Below are positions 10,260-24,095 of a DNA stretch of 64,000 bases, in pieces. A program made the translations under genes and the position numbers. The first letter of the stretch is position 1, and each line of letters begins with the position of its first letter. Under the pieces are notes generated by a model. That model did not search any database and was not told where the DNA came from. It worked only from the letters and a program-made list of their open reading frames with translations. Origin of the DNA: Boswellia sacra (lineage: Eukaryota > Streptophyta > Magnoliopsida > Sapindales > Burseraceae); NCBI GenBank assembly GCA_013180625.2, contig SNVD02009848.1, positions 186,001 through 250,000 of the forward strand. Reading direction: 5' to 3'.

Positions 10260-10319
10260 AATTTTCTAGGCAAACTGTGTATTTAAGTCTGAGATAACCT
10301 GTTGTAGTTGAGATTTGCA

Positions 10320-10940
10320 ACTTCCAGTAACTAATATCATCAACATAGACCAACACTAGTATAGTCTTAGCCTTATCCTTGAAAATGAATAAACTTGTAT
10401 CAGATTTAGGTACCTAAAAGCCCCACTGAAGCAATGCACCTTTAAGCTTGTCAAACCAAGCTCTAGGAGCTTGCTTCAAACCATAGAGAGACTTGTGTAA
10501 ATGAGAAACATAGTTAGGATGAGTAGAGTCAACAAAACCTGCTGGTTGAGCTATAAAAACAGTCTCCTGGAGATCACTATTAAGAAAAGCATTGTTTACA
10601 TCTATATGTTGTATATCCCATTGATAAGTGACTGCCAAAGAAAGAACAACTCGAATGGTTGAGGGCTTGATAACAGGACTAAAGGTATCAAAGTAATCCA
10701 CTCCCGGGGTTTGTTGAAAACTCTTAGCAACCAATCTAGCTTTGTAACGTTGCACACTACCATCTGGATTATACTTAATTCTGAATACCCATTTATTATC
10801 AACAATATGCATATCTGTAGTGGGAGGAACTAGTGAATTAGATTGTAAGGCTTGGAATTCAGTTTGAATAGCTTGTAACCAATTAGGATCTTGCAAAGCT
10901 TGAGCAACTGATATTGGTTCAGATAAAGAAGCACTACATT
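10320..10940 (-). pseudogene. Copia reverse transcriptase domain
   Basis: The minus strand shows QDPNWLQAIQTEFQAL, NKWVFRIKYNPDG, ARLVAKSFQQTPGVDY, the DVNNAFLNSDL motif (normally DVxNAFLHG) and LYGLKQAPRAW. The catalytic YVDD box occurs in LVYVDDI at about 10330-10352. A stop at 10414 and a frameshift separate the YVDD box from the upstream part. Confidence 0.9.
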
Positions 10941-12380
10941 GATAAACCTTTGTTTTTAAAATGCCAGCTTTAGCCCTTGTCAGCATAGGATGAGTGCTAA
11001 CAGGAGCTGATAGAGGTAGTTGTTGTTGTGATAATGATGGTGATTGATGTTGGGAGGATGTTGGAGATATAGAATGTGATGAAGGTGATGCAGAAGAATT
11101 TATAGCAGAATTTATAGGAGGAGTGTTAGCAAAACTGCATGGTTGAACAAAGTCTGATGAAGGTTGAAAGTTATTTAACTGAGAACTAGAGAAAGAGACA
11201 AGAGTAAAATACCAAGGAACAAATGGGACATAATTTAAATTCTCGGGAGTGGAAGAAGAGGAATGAGAAAAAGAAGAAATGAAAGCAAAAGGAAATAGTT
11301 GTTCATTAAAAGAGACACTTTTGGCTATGTAAATGAGACCAGTGGAATTGAGACACAAGTAACCTTTCTGTATCAAACTGTAGCCCAAAAAGACACATAC
11401 AGTAGTATGAAAAGAGAACTTTTGACCATGATATGGTCTTAGGTTTGGATAGCAAGCACAACCAAAGACCCTAAGATGTTTATAATCAGGTGCTTTATGA
11501 AAAAGAGTAAAGAATGAACTAGACAATTTAAAAACTGGAGTTGGTAATCGGTTTATCAAGTAGACAACAGCAGTGAAAGCAAACCACCAAAACTTCAGAG
11601 GCATAGAGGCTTGGCCTAGAAGTGTAAGTCTTGTTTCCACCACATGTCTATGCTTTCTTTCTACTGAACCATTTTGTGGATGTGTATGAGGACAAGGGTG
11701 CCGAAATTGAATTCCTAGAGTAGCGCATATAGAAGCAAGAGGTCTAAACTTACCTCCCCAATCAGACTGTAAGCATTTCAACTTTCTTCCAAATTGTCTC
11801 TCCACTAATGCTAGAAACTGTTGAAAAACCTTCTTCACTTCAGACTTCAATTTCAAAAGAAAAAGCCAACAATATCTGCTAAAATCATCAACAAATAAGA
11901 GATGATAATTGTAGCCTTCAACAGACGATATTGGTGATGGTCCCCACACATCTGGAAAGACTAATTCAAGAGGAAATTATGACTGAGAAGAAGATGATGG
12001 ATAAGCTACGTGATTCTGTTTTCCATACTTGCAGGATTCACAAAACAAAGAATTATTAGATACACAATGAAACAATTGAGTATCCTGAGAAACTTTAGCT
12101 AAAATCTAAATATGACGATGGCCAAGCCTTTTGTGCCATATGATACAATCATTAGTCGTATTATTAGTATATACATCAGAATTAACAACACATGAAACTA
12201 GAGTAACTGGATGAAAACAGCTTCTTTGAGAGGAAGAAAGCAGATATGAGGAAGCTTTAGCAGCAAATGAAGTGATTGAATAGCATGAAGAATTAGTTGA
12301 TGAATCAAGATCTTGAAGCTGGTAAAGACCTTCACTGACTTTGCCTTGCAGAAGTGGAATTCCTGTTTTCTTGTCCTTAA
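10941..12380 (-). pseudogene. Copia integrase (GAG-pre-integrase, core, C-terminal region)
   Basis: The HxxxC-type pre-integrase part is recognisable near 12040-12170 (WHKRLGHRHI and CESCKYGK). The DDE core starts near 11949: FVDDFSRY (first Asp), LQSDWGGKF (second Asp; Glu replaced by Lys after GG) and NGSVERKHRH (catalytic Glu). FWWFAFTAVVYLINRLP and the FGCACYPNLRPY segment follow, then a Ser/Pro-rich linker into RT. Stops near 12107 and 11980 separate it from gag-protease. Integrase would join the cDNA to host DNA. Confidence 0.88.
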
Positions 12381-12393
12381 CAAGACAGAAATT

Positions 12394-13809
12394 TTAGTGA
12401 AATTCCACTACAATGTCATTATCCTTGGTTAATTGAGATATGCTAATCAGATTTTTAGTGATAGAGGGAGCATGAAGTATCCTTTTGAGCAAGATATCTC
12501 TATTGGATTTAGAACAATGTAAAACACTAGAACCAATATGAGCAATAGATAAAGTGTTTTCATTTCCAACTTGAATTATATCTCTTCCATTATATGCAGC
12601 GTGCATTGTGAGATTACTTAAATCTGAGGTTATATGATCAGTTTCCCTTGTGTCTAAATACCATGCACTATCAACAACAGTAGCTGGTGAAGCAATAAAA
12701 GCTTGAGGAGCTTCTTGTGCTGAAAAATTTTTAGCTATATTGGCTGATGAAGTAACAAAGGCCTGAGATCTTGGCTGTTGTATTGGACCATGGTAGCTAA
12801 CATCAAACCTTCTAAAACATTTCACAACTGTATGTCCTGTCTTACTACAAAGTTGACAAACCGGTTTAACAGTAGAACCATTAGCACCTCCATTAATAGC
12901 TGGATGAGAATTAGTAACATTATAACCTCCTGTATTGTTGCCTCCTCTGCCATAAAAATTTCTATTTCTGCCTCTGCCTCTAGAATTAGAATTAAAAGGA
13001 GCTCTTCCAGTTTGCATATCAGTATCAAACTGAGGCATTCTATTTACAAGATGAGCACTAGATCCTATATGAACCACTTGTGCCAGATTGTGTTGCTCTA
13101 ATCTTAGTTCATAGCTTTGTAATTGATATTGTGCCTCTTATAATGAAATAGATTCAGCTTTGGAGGTAATATTAACAACAATAGCATTTGGTCCTAATCC
13201 ATCAAGAATGTGTAACAGTAAATCCAAATCTGTTATCTCAGTGCCTATAGCATACAAGGTATTAACAAATGATCTCATTTTCAGATTATAGTCTGAGATT
13301 GAAAGAGAACTTTTCTTAGTTGTTTGCAACTGGTGCTTAATATGCATAGCTCTTGCCTTTGATTTAGTATTGAACAATCGTTCTAAAGACTTCCAAACCT
13401 CAAGAGATGTCTTGCATCTGACAACATAGCCAAACATGGATTCTGAAATTGAAGATAACATCCAGCTTAAAACAAACTGATCAGATCGTTGCCAATTAAT
13501 ATGTTTAGAATTGGTATGAGTGATCACACTTGCTGGATCTGCACTGGATTGATCTTGAATTGTGATAAAAGTAGGAGGACAATGGCGACTTCCATCAATA
13601 AAACTTTCAAGGTTGTAGGCTTTCAACATTGACAGGATTTGAGACTTCCAGAAACCATAGTTGCCTTGTTGAAGTTTGATAGAAGTAGTAGGAAGAGCTG
13701 CTGGCAGTATCAATGGATTTGAAGAATTGAGAGACGAAGAGAAAGTTGAATTTCGAGAAGTTGTGTTTCCAGGAAAATGACCAAGAGAAATGTTAAGCGA
13801 TTCTCTCAT
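12394..13809 (-). pseudogene. Copia gag and protease remnant
   Basis: The ATG at 13809 (MRESLNISLG) starts a gag protein with the UBN2-type motif KLQQGNYGFWKSQILSML and SSISESMFGYVV. A stop at 13138 splits it. A Gly/Arg/Asn-rich stretch follows, then a CCHC zinc knuckle, CQLCSKTGHTVVKC, near 12835. The protease segment WYLDTRETDHIT (normally DTGATDH) has lost Gly-Ala after the catalytic Asp-Thr, so it is probably inactive. Gag would form the cytoplasmic particle. Confidence 0.88.
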
Positions 13810-13817
13810 GGCTCTTG

Positions 13818-13829
13818 GCTCTGATACCA
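13818..13829 (-). other. Primer binding site (tRNA-Met type) of Ale-like copia
   Basis: Plus-strand gctctgatacca, the complement of TGGTATCAGAGC, next to the right LTR. Confidence 0.85.
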
Positions 13830-13831
13830 AC

Positions 13832-14072
13832 TTAGAATTAGGAAACTTTGAGTATACGATTCTTCAATCAATTGATTCATCAACACTGTTTAGTACATGT
13901 ATATATACAAAAGCTTTGGACAGCTGTCAAACTCTGATTGGTTAGATTGTAACTAATTGTAACTAATTATAACTTTGCTAACAAGGCTAACAGAACTAGC
14001 AGCAAACATAGTTAACAACATTAGCTAACAGACTAACAATATTAACTCTGTATTGAACAATTATAGCTAACA
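13832..14072 (-). repeat. 5' LTR of Ale-like copia
   Basis: About 241 bp. The minus strand starts TGTTAGCTATAATTG, and a TATA-like tatatatac lies near 13900. It is nearly identical to the left LTR over the shared 125 bp. Confidence 0.82.
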
Positions 14073-14940
14073 CTACTAAATAAGTTATTAGAATGTGAAG
14101 ATTGATTCGCATGCCTCTTGATTAAAGCCGACAATAATGAACGTCAGTGAAATTTTTTCTGAGATGATTTAATAAAATATTATTACTAATTAAGAAGACT
14201 CATATTTTACCCCCAGTCTATCATGTTAAGAGATTGAATTTAATGGAATATTAACAATTAACTAACCAAGTAGAGGAACTCATCCCATTAGTATTTGTTA
14301 GAATACATCTCCATTGGCTGGATCCAATGGGGATAGTTAATTAGCCTATAATTTAATATTCGAGCCCGAAAATTAAATTACTGATCTCTCAAGAATCATT
14401 CTCTATAACACATAGTTATCTAAGGAAAGAAGAAGAAGAAGAAGAAGAAGAAGAAGAAGAAGAAGCTGTATAGGTCAATTTGATTTTCTACACTACGAAG
14501 GCAAACCTGACCCATGTACTAAAAAGGCCGACTTAAGTTTTATTCTTAAAAGGCCGCCCAAGCGGTCACCAATAGAAGGGGAGACTTGTAAGTCTGAGCT
14601 TTGCACTGAAAGACCAATCGACTGGAAGTCAGACACCTAAAAGGCTAACTGAAAAAACCTATTAGACCACACCTCGCAATAAAATTACCATAAATTTGGC
14701 TTAATTGATTATAACTTACTAAAACAAAAATGTCAATTACTATAAATCACCTGAGAGAGTCATTTTTGTCTAGAGTATAATTATAAAACTTTTAATTTAT
14801 ATGTCACCTTATCATGTATAATATGACCCAAATAATACCACTAATAATCGAGGAATATTATATTCCATATATAAAAAATCAATATTCAAGAGTTTCGGCT
14901 AAGGGCATTGTTATATATATATATATATATATATATGAAA
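14073..14940. other. Spacer with (GAA)n and (TA)n microsatellites
   Basis: No gene seen. A GAA/AGA triplet run lies at about 14428-14464 and a TA run at 14912-14936 next to the following MITE. Confidence 0.6.
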
Positions 14941-15155
14941 GGGATATTTTGATACAATTTTTTTATTTTAATGCAATTTATTGATATAATTTTCTAACCA
15001 TTAGTCTCACCAAATTCAATGGTTGAGATTGAAAGTTAACAAATTATATTTAATGCTATCAACTCATCAATCGTCTCAACTATTAGATTTTTGTAAATCC
15101 ATGACTAAGAATTTGTGTCTAGTATTTTGTCAAAAAATTTGAATCAAAATATCCC
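14941..15155. mobile_element. MITE with terminal inverted repeats in a TA-rich site
   Basis: The left end gggatattttgatacaa (14941-14957) is the inverted complement of the right end ttgaatcaaaatatccc (15139-15155), with one mismatch. Both are flanked by tatata runs (14912-14936 and 15164-15182), so any TA-type target duplication is masked. The 215-bp body has no ORF. Family cannot be assigned; the TA flanks suit a mariner-type MITE. Confidence 0.72.
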
Positions 15156-15664
15156 TTCTCTCATATATATATATATATATATGTCCCCGTGTGTGTGTAT
15201 TTGTGTGTGCGTATGGGTGTTTTTTATTATTATTATTTTTTTTGGTTTTGGGGAATAAAGTCTAACGCAAAGAATATTAAATAGAATTTATTTTATTTAT
15301 AAAGCAAATATTTTAATATTTTAGACTTTTTGCATTTGATTGATACTACGAGTCAGCTTGGGGTTGATGTCGTTGTGGAAATAAATAATTTATATTTTGC
15401 TATAAAAAAATCAACTTAAAAAAAAAGTAAAGGATGTTTGGTAAACGAACTTTTAAAAACTGCTCTACTTTTTAAAAGCAAGATAGAGATGTTTGAGATT
15501 ATTATTGCTGTAGCTTTTATTATATACAAATAACCAAAATAGGCACGTGTGTTATTCATTTGCAATATTTAACTATTAAATTTATAATCAATTTTTTAAC
15601 TATTTAAAACAACTTCTATATGACTTTATTTTTCATAAATATAAACTAGTTCCCAACTTGCACA

Positions 15665-15985
15665 TTTTGAAACAACTTTTTTTTGTTGTTGTGAGATGTA
15701 TGTTTTTGAAACAAATTAACTTGTTGTAAATGTATGAAAATAGTGAAGAGAAGAAAATGAGAAACAAATATTAAAACCTTTAACAACAGAATTATTGTTG
15801 CAATATGATATATTTTACCACAAATTTTATTTGGTTGCAAAATATATCATTTTGGAACAAATTAATTTGTTGTAAAATTTATTAAGAAGTTGCAAAATGA
15901 AAACGAGAAACAAATATTGAAGCTTTTAGCAACAAAATTTTTGTTGCAATATGATCTGTTTTGCCTCAAATTTTATTTAGTAACA
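15665..15985 (+). repeat. Imperfect tandem repeat, unit about 145 bp
   Basis: The phrase gagaaacaaatatt recurs near 15757 and 15903. The surrounding blocks (tttgttgcaatatgat, caaattttattt, ggaacaaattaatttgttgt) recur in the same order. A partial third copy precedes them from about 15665. The T/A-rich units contain small inverted motifs (acaaattaa/ttaatttgt). No protein is encoded. Confidence 0.7.
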
Positions 15986-17122
15986 GTATGCATCATTTAG
16001 TAGCATATACTATTATTTGGAGACAAACTATTTGGCAGATGACTGTTTTAAAATTATTATATTAAATTGATTTTGTCACAAAATACACTTGATCACAAAT
16101 AACTGTTGCTTGCAGAATATAATTTGTAGTCTATTAAATCACATTTGAACCACTCCTATTATAAATAAAAATGTTATGTGAGAAGAAAAATGCAAAATAA
16201 AACAAATACTTCACACAACTTTATATATAAACATTTGCCTTCTATTAATTGATATACCATAAAAGATTTACAAACTGCGAGTAGTGTAGTCTAAGATACT
16301 ACATACAATTATAAAAAATTACTTGAATTTTAGAACTGCATAGTCTAAGAGTTCAACAAATAAGCATATAGCTATCAAAAAGTTAAGCCTAAAAAGTCTT
16401 GATCCAAACCGGTTCTTGCCAATATTCTAAAGTGGCAGCCAAATATCTCTTCGTCATCATAGCTATTATTATTCGTATTAGTAGCACTTCCACTCAACCT
16501 TAAGCAGTCCTGAGAAAAATTTGCATATAGACTATGTCAAAAACAAAGCCTCAAAACAAGCTAGCATAAATAAACCAAAATAGTAACAATTCAAATAGAT
16601 ATTTAAAAAGTAATAATTCAGCAAAGTACATAAAATAACAGATGTAGAAATGCTTTTTTTTTTTTCTTTTACCCAGTGCTCACATGAAGCAAGTTCTTTG
16701 TTTTTTTCTTTCTTTCTACATTTACTCCAAAAGATGGTAATGTATTTTCTAGGATTGCATATTGTTGGCTGTAATTTTAGCTTGTCTAAACACAAACAAA
16801 CATGCAACACAGTGGCAGCAAGTGCAGAGAAAATGGATAAAAGAACCAGTAAGGTTATGGAAAAGCAAAGGAAAAAATGCAAACCATTTAGTGTTGTTAT
16901 TGCACACTTTTTTATTTCATCGAGTTCTTACATTCACAATATTGAAGCTGATTTATATACATCAGCAGCAGCAGCCGATCAATGCACAAGAGATGGCTGA
17001 ATTTGGTTCATGCAAACTAACTAAAGTTAAATTATAACTAGAATTGGTTTACTAACACAATAAATACAAAGTTCATTACAGTAAGTTTAGTTAATTTTCT
17101 GCACCTTAATATCAAAACATAC
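15986..17122. other. Spacer; one weak exon-like frame on the minus strand
   Basis: The minus strand at about 16511-16390 is preceded by a tttttctcag acceptor and reads an Asn/Ser/Asp-rich segment (SGSATNTNNNSYDDEE) to a stop. I do not recognise it. It could be a terminal exon of something captured, or chance. Nothing else supported. Confidence 0.3.
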
Positions 17123-17813
17123 TGTTATACAAGAATATACAGAACACATCCACAAGTGGCTGACTGCAGAGGCAAAACAGAGAAGACAGCAAACAGCCAG
17201 CAAACAGCAGGGGAAACACCGAGAACAAAATAAGAATTTATACTGGTTCAAACCACAAAATATGATCCTACATCCAATTGCTAGTCTAAATCAAATTCAA
17301 TATATGAAAGGAAGTGTTACAAGATCTTTTACAAAGAAATTTTATAAAGAATGGATGTGCAAAGAATTTACAAAAATAGTGGCCGTTTTTCTCTCGTCTT
17401 GTTTTTTTCAATTCCTTCAGTTCTAGAGAACTCACTTAGCTCTCTACCGGCTCTCTTACAGCTCTCTCAGCTCCAGCACTCAAAGCTCTCAACTGTCTTG
17501 AGCTCTTGCAGCTTCTGACTCAGAGCTCTCAGCTCTCTTTAGTTCTTGCAACTTCTGCACTCTCTATTCAAGAGAACTTCTCACTGTCCCCCAACTCCCT
17601 CTACTCTTTTCCTTCTTCTCAACTCATATCCTCCAGATTTTTCCACTCATCTCACTCTCTCATGTCCACTCCTTCTGGAGAGCACAACCAAAGGTTGTTC
17701 TTGCTCCAACATAAAGATAACTTTGTACATGTATAATTTAAGTCAGCCACTAGTCTTATAAAATACTAAGACTACTCTAGCTCTATCAATTATACAAGTT
17801 GAGACACATTACA
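17123..17813. mobile_element. Possible solo LTR with 9-bp flanking repeat
   Basis: The segment starts TGTTATACAAG, ends ...ACACATTACA (TG...CA) and is 691 bp. The 9-mer aaaacatac lies immediately outside both ends (17114-17122 and 17814-17822). Inside, a tatactggttcaaacc / cctacatcca phrase (near 17236-17275) resembles the one in the SIRE-like LTRs of this window. A CT-rich block (17430-17560) is built from repeated agctctc motifs. LTR retrotransposons normally make 4-6 bp duplications, so 9 bp is odd. A different element type is possible. Confidence 0.4.
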
Positions 17814-17822
17814 AAAACATAC

Positions 17823-20263
<2,441 letters not shown>

Positions 20264-21171
20264 TGCCGGTTGAGAGTTGCAGAGAGGATTGGAAATTACG
20301 AGAAAATTTGAGTGAGCTGATGATTCGTGGGGCATGAGGGATTCCGAAAGCAAAGATTGCTAGGGCAACAGTGAAAGCTAATAGCGAAAGCATGCAAAGT
20401 GAAATGAGAAGATACCCTTGACATATTTTGGGCTTCAGGCGCCATTTCTTGTTTAAATATTTTAACTAAATAAAAAATTAAAAAAAATTATTAATTTGTT
20501 ACTTAAAATAATTTAATCTCTATCATTTAATTAATAAAAATAAAATTCAATATTAGCATTATATCGTATTAAATCTATTAGTTGAATTATTAGATACAAA
20601 TAAGTAATAATATTTGAGATAACACTTCCCTAAAGTTAGATAACAATCAATGGAAAAATTTTATAATTTTGATCTAAAATGTTAACTTTAAATTAATATA
20701 TAAACTAATTTTAGAAATTTATAATTAGGTTTTTATTTTCATTATTGTTATTATGTAATAAATTAATTGATATATTGTTGTGTATTAAATTAATTCAACC
20801 TATCCTTTGATTGATATTAAGGAAATGGTGGTAACACATTATAAATTGCACTCACGGCTAATTTACATAAAAATTAAATGATATCTAACATTGATTTATA
20901 TAATTAAATAACTTCTATATTTAGTTAATTTTTGTCTAATTTTATCATAATGTGTATTAACTTATACTATTTTATTTATATTTACCTTAGTTGATGTTAA
21001 TTTAATCCTAAATGTAAAAACTCGTTACTTGTTATTTAATCAATATTCTTTCCATGCTCAGTTTATATTATATCACACTCATAAAAAATCAATCAAGTAA
21101 TACATAGAAAATTTAGATTTAGACGAATTATTAGTTACATATATGTTAATTTCTCTATTATTATTGAGAGT
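20264..21171. other. Leader of CDC48 fragment and AT-rich spacer
   Basis: 20264-20440 is less AT-rich and may be the 5' leader/promoter of the CDC48 ancestor. From 20450 to 21171 only AT-rich sequence is seen. Confidence 0.45.
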
Positions 21172-21363
21172 AATGCTAGACTTACAGTATTCATACAACA
21201 TATATTCGACAACAGGACGTAGATACCTACATGGCAAAAATTCATTAGAAGAGAAAAAGACAAAAATGGATTAGAAAATTACATATCCAATAATATTTTG
21301 CAACTTAAGCTGTCACGTCATGTTGTAGAATTTATGTTGTACAGATGTTATAAGTTTAGCATT
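21172..21363. mobile_element. MITE, 192 bp, with about 45-bp inverted repeats
   Basis: The left end aatgctagacttacag...acaacatatattcgacaaca pairs with the inverted complement of the right end tgttgtagaatttatgttgt...ataagtttagcatt. Pairing spans about 45 bp with several mismatches. The interior is about 100 bp without an ORF. No clear target duplication was identified, so the superfamily is open. Confidence 0.7.
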
Positions 21364-21988
21364 GTTGTATTTTAATTATACAAATTAATTACATACTCAA
21401 CTAAGATGAGTTATATTCTATGATTACCAATTAATCAAATTATATATAGATATACATGTGTGTGTGTATTGAATTGGACTGTTTAATTCATTAAGATGGT
21501 AATAATCAATTAATTTCCTATAGTAAACTAATCTAATCAATTTCAATCAAAGATATTTTGACAGATACACACTTGAAATCAATTATTTTTATTCAAGATG
21601 AAGTTAAATACTTAAATATTAAATTAATTACCAATCAAACATTTTATAAATAGAAGTTTATTATCTAAATTTAGATTGTTTTCAATCAAGGAAGTTATAA
21701 TATAAACTATAAATGGTACAAATTAATTCTTTAAATCAATGTATTACTATTCGATATGGTAAATATTTATTTCTTTTATAACGTAGGCATTAATACATTC
21801 CTTAATATAAAACAAGAGTACATTTAATTGAAGATTATATAAGATTAAACTAAATTAATAATAAATGGGGTAATATCATACATTACCCCTAAGGTTTCCC
21901 ATAATATCGTCCAAAAACAAAGTTTGCTATTTGTATCGTTACAATCCTTAATTTTGTGTATTTTTATCATCCAGATCCAGTTGACTAA

Positions 21989-22410
21989 AGGGCCTATTTG
22001 TTTTGGCTTATCTAAGTAGAGCTTTTTAAAGTAAATTTTTTTGGAGTAGGGCTTTTAAAAGTAGAATTTTTATTAAAAAGTTATTAATTGTTTTATGGGA
22101 TAAATTTAGAAGCACTTATTATAATTAAATTACCAAAATAGAGTTTTATTATAAGGAAAGAATAAAGTAAAATTTTTTAAATTAAATGGGGGTATATTTG
22201 ACATTTCAAAACTTAAAAAAAAAATTCAAAAAGAGCTTTTCGCAAAAACCTCAATTTTGGACTTCTCCTAGTAGATGTAAAACAGATTTTTTAATCATCT
22301 AAATGCTCTTCTCAGGTGACAGCTAAACTACAAAAAAAAAAAAATTTAAAAGAGTTTTTGGCATTAAAAAAACTCTTTTAGCCAGTAGAAAAGCCTAACC
22401 AAACACGCTC
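21989..22410. mobile_element. Tourist/PIF-Harbinger-like MITE with TAA target duplication
   Basis: The left end agggcctatttgttttggct and the inverted complement of the right end (gagcgtgtttggttaggctt) match in the usual GGGCxTGTTTGG pattern. TAA flanks both sides (21986-21988 and 22411-22413). The 422-bp body lacks an ORF. It is inserted just inside the left TIR of the larger element. Confidence 0.82.
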
Positions 22411-22572
22411 TAACTCCATTTACTTTTTTATAAACAGTCAAGGGCATTTTTGTCCAAGCATCTTCACCCACCGAAAAACCCAGCCCATTGCTCTTCTCCC
22501 TTCTTAACTCCTCCTCTCCTCCTCTCTGTCTCTCTCTCACGCCTTCATCACATGCCACCATGACCGGCCTTT

Positions 22573-22745
22573 ACTTTTTTTTTTTTTGAATAATTGTGAT
22601 GTGGCCTAGCACCAAACCCTAGTAGTCAACGAAGGATTGAATTTTTAAGCTTCACCGGAAGGATTCGAACCTAAAACCTTGATGCAACCAAGCACCAGGT
22701 TCTAGGCCTAATACTATCGACATTGCCCCTTCGGGGTTCCATAAC
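22573..22745 (-). mobile_element. tRNA-derived SINE
   Basis: On the minus strand the element contains a pol III B-box-like ggttcgaatcc (near 22666-22676) and an A-box-like region about 45 bp upstream. It ends in a poly-A run (plus-strand poly-T at about 22574-22587). Degenerate flanks (catgaccggcct near 22558, cataaccagccc near 22740) could be the target duplication. Length about 170 bp. Confidence 0.65.
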
Positions 22746-22780
22746 CAGCCCACCATACCAATAGCACGGCCATGTCGATC

Positions 22781-23662
22781 GTGGGCTTAAGGCATATTCC
22801 ATGGAGTGTCAAAATAATTTCCATGCATACCCTTAGGGAGAATAAGGCAACCTATAAAGGTAGCATAATCTATCATGAACTTGGGGCAATGGCCATAACA
22901 TTGCTCAAAAGCAACACAATTGAGGAAAAAAGAGCTAACAAAACTATTCATAGGTAAAGGTGGGATTCTAAGCACTCAATTACTGAATTTTATATCTAAA
23001 AAGCTGTTATTATTCCTTGTTTTGAGCTGAATTCCAACTTGATGAAGCTTCTCAGCGGGCTAGATTGACATAAGAAATTTATCCCTTCTACGATTTATTG
23101 CTCTTTCTTTGATAATTGAAGGACAAGAAATCAACCGAACTAAACCAAACAAACGTTTTCCTTGAAAATTCTTAGCTTTACTCACGACATTGGAGGTCTT
23201 TTGATATCAAACAATTTTTGGAGAGTCTTGAATTTGAAACTAAAATATCGAACAATTTTTGGAGAACAAGGAATGGAATTCAGTTTTCTGGCTTGAGAAG
23301 ATCACGCATGAGAAATGGTAGAATCCAATACATCTTGAAAACGGGATCATCAGGATCAATACTTAACAATCTTGTAGCTTTACAAACAAGCTCGATAATG
23401 AAGCACACATCAAGCCGAATGATCTCATTAAATTCATGGCTACTGAACTTGTTGATCTCTGAATAACACTCTCTTATCTCAGTATCCAACAAAGTTAATA
23501 TTTGGAAGCACTCCCTGAGGATGTTGGGGTCTTGTTTACAATCAAGGAGAGCTCGAAATCACTATTTGTGCTCTTTGATCATTTCGAGGTGCTTGAGTCC
23601 GTGATGGGAAGGACCAATAGAGACTATGCAGGGTTGGAAAGCCTTCTCGTTGTGCTGTAGGC
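22781..23662 (-). pseudogene. DUF247 (UPF0481) protein fragment captured in TIR element
   Basis: DUF247 proteins are plant-specific, usually membrane-anchored, and one clade acts in self-incompatibility; the role of this copy is unknown. From 23662 the minus strand reads LQHNEKAFQP and VSIGPSHHGLKHLEMIKEHK. From 23492 it reads LDVCFIIEL, DPDDPVFKMYWILPFLMRDLL and KPEN then IPFLVLQKLFD after a stop. From 22975 it reads LRIPPLPMNSFVSSFFLNCVAFEQC and DYATFIGCLI. These are the conserved DUF247 blocks in the right order. Several stops and frameshifts, with a gap between the second and third blocks, make it a pseudogene. The Ser/Thr-rich stretch at 23850-23700 may be its N-terminus. Confidence 0.85.
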
Positions 23663-24095
23663 GAGTAAGGGTGGTGCTAGATATTTCTTAAGGCTTGAGG
23701 GTTGCTGCGGGGTGATTTTGCGGCTAGGCATGGTGAGGGTTGGTGGAAGGGCAGCAAAATGGAGGTGGAGATGGAGGCGGTGGACGTTGTGAGGGAGGTG
23801 GTGGAGGTGGTTATGTTGGCAGGGAAGAGAGAGAGAGTGTGAGATGAGAAAGGGAAGGAGAGATGAGTAAGAAAGAAGAAGAAGAAAAAAAATAAATTAT
23901 TTTTTATTTTATGATAAGGGTAATATAGCTATTTTATAACTTAAATGTTAAAAAAGTTGTGGGAATTATTGAACTGTTCTTAGATGATATAATTAAATAC
24001 ACAAACTTAAAGATGGAATCAATCCAAATACCAAACTTCGTTTCTGGGTGATATATATTATGTGAAACCTTATGGGTAGTGTACGGTATTACACC

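Larger units (their letters stand above)
9229..14072 (-). mobile_element. Degenerate Ty1/copia retrotransposon (Ale-like)
   Basis: On the minus strand the order is LTR, tRNA-Met primer site (13829-13818), gag, protease, integrase, reverse transcriptase, RNase H, polypurine tract (aaggggcc, next to 9353) and LTR. The integrase-before-RT order defines Ty1/copia. The total is about 4.84 kb with short LTRs (about 240 bp), which suits the Ale or a related lineage. The left LTR keeps only about 125 bp. Multiple stops and frameshifts show it is not autonomous. Confidence 0.92.
21867..24095. mobile_element. DNA transposon with long (about 115 bp) TIRs and captured DUF247 gene
   Basis: The left end from 21867 (ggggtaatatcatacattac, then cctaaggtttcc and aacaaagtttg) matches the inverted complement of the right end finishing at 24095 (ggtgtaataccgtacactac, then ccataaggtttcac and aacgaagtttgg). 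The match continues for about 115 bp to a shared gtgtatttttatcatc-like block. Long TIRs around a host-gene fragment fit a Pack-MULE-type element, but a 9-bp target duplication is not convincing. No transposase is present. Confidence 0.75.

Noticed and set aside
12778..13101. Plus-strand ORF of 107 codons
   Set aside because: Antisense shadow of the copia gag region.
16532..17000. Overlapping ORFs of 116 codons on both strands
   Set aside because: Low-complexity, mutually antisense, no domain; not supported as genes.
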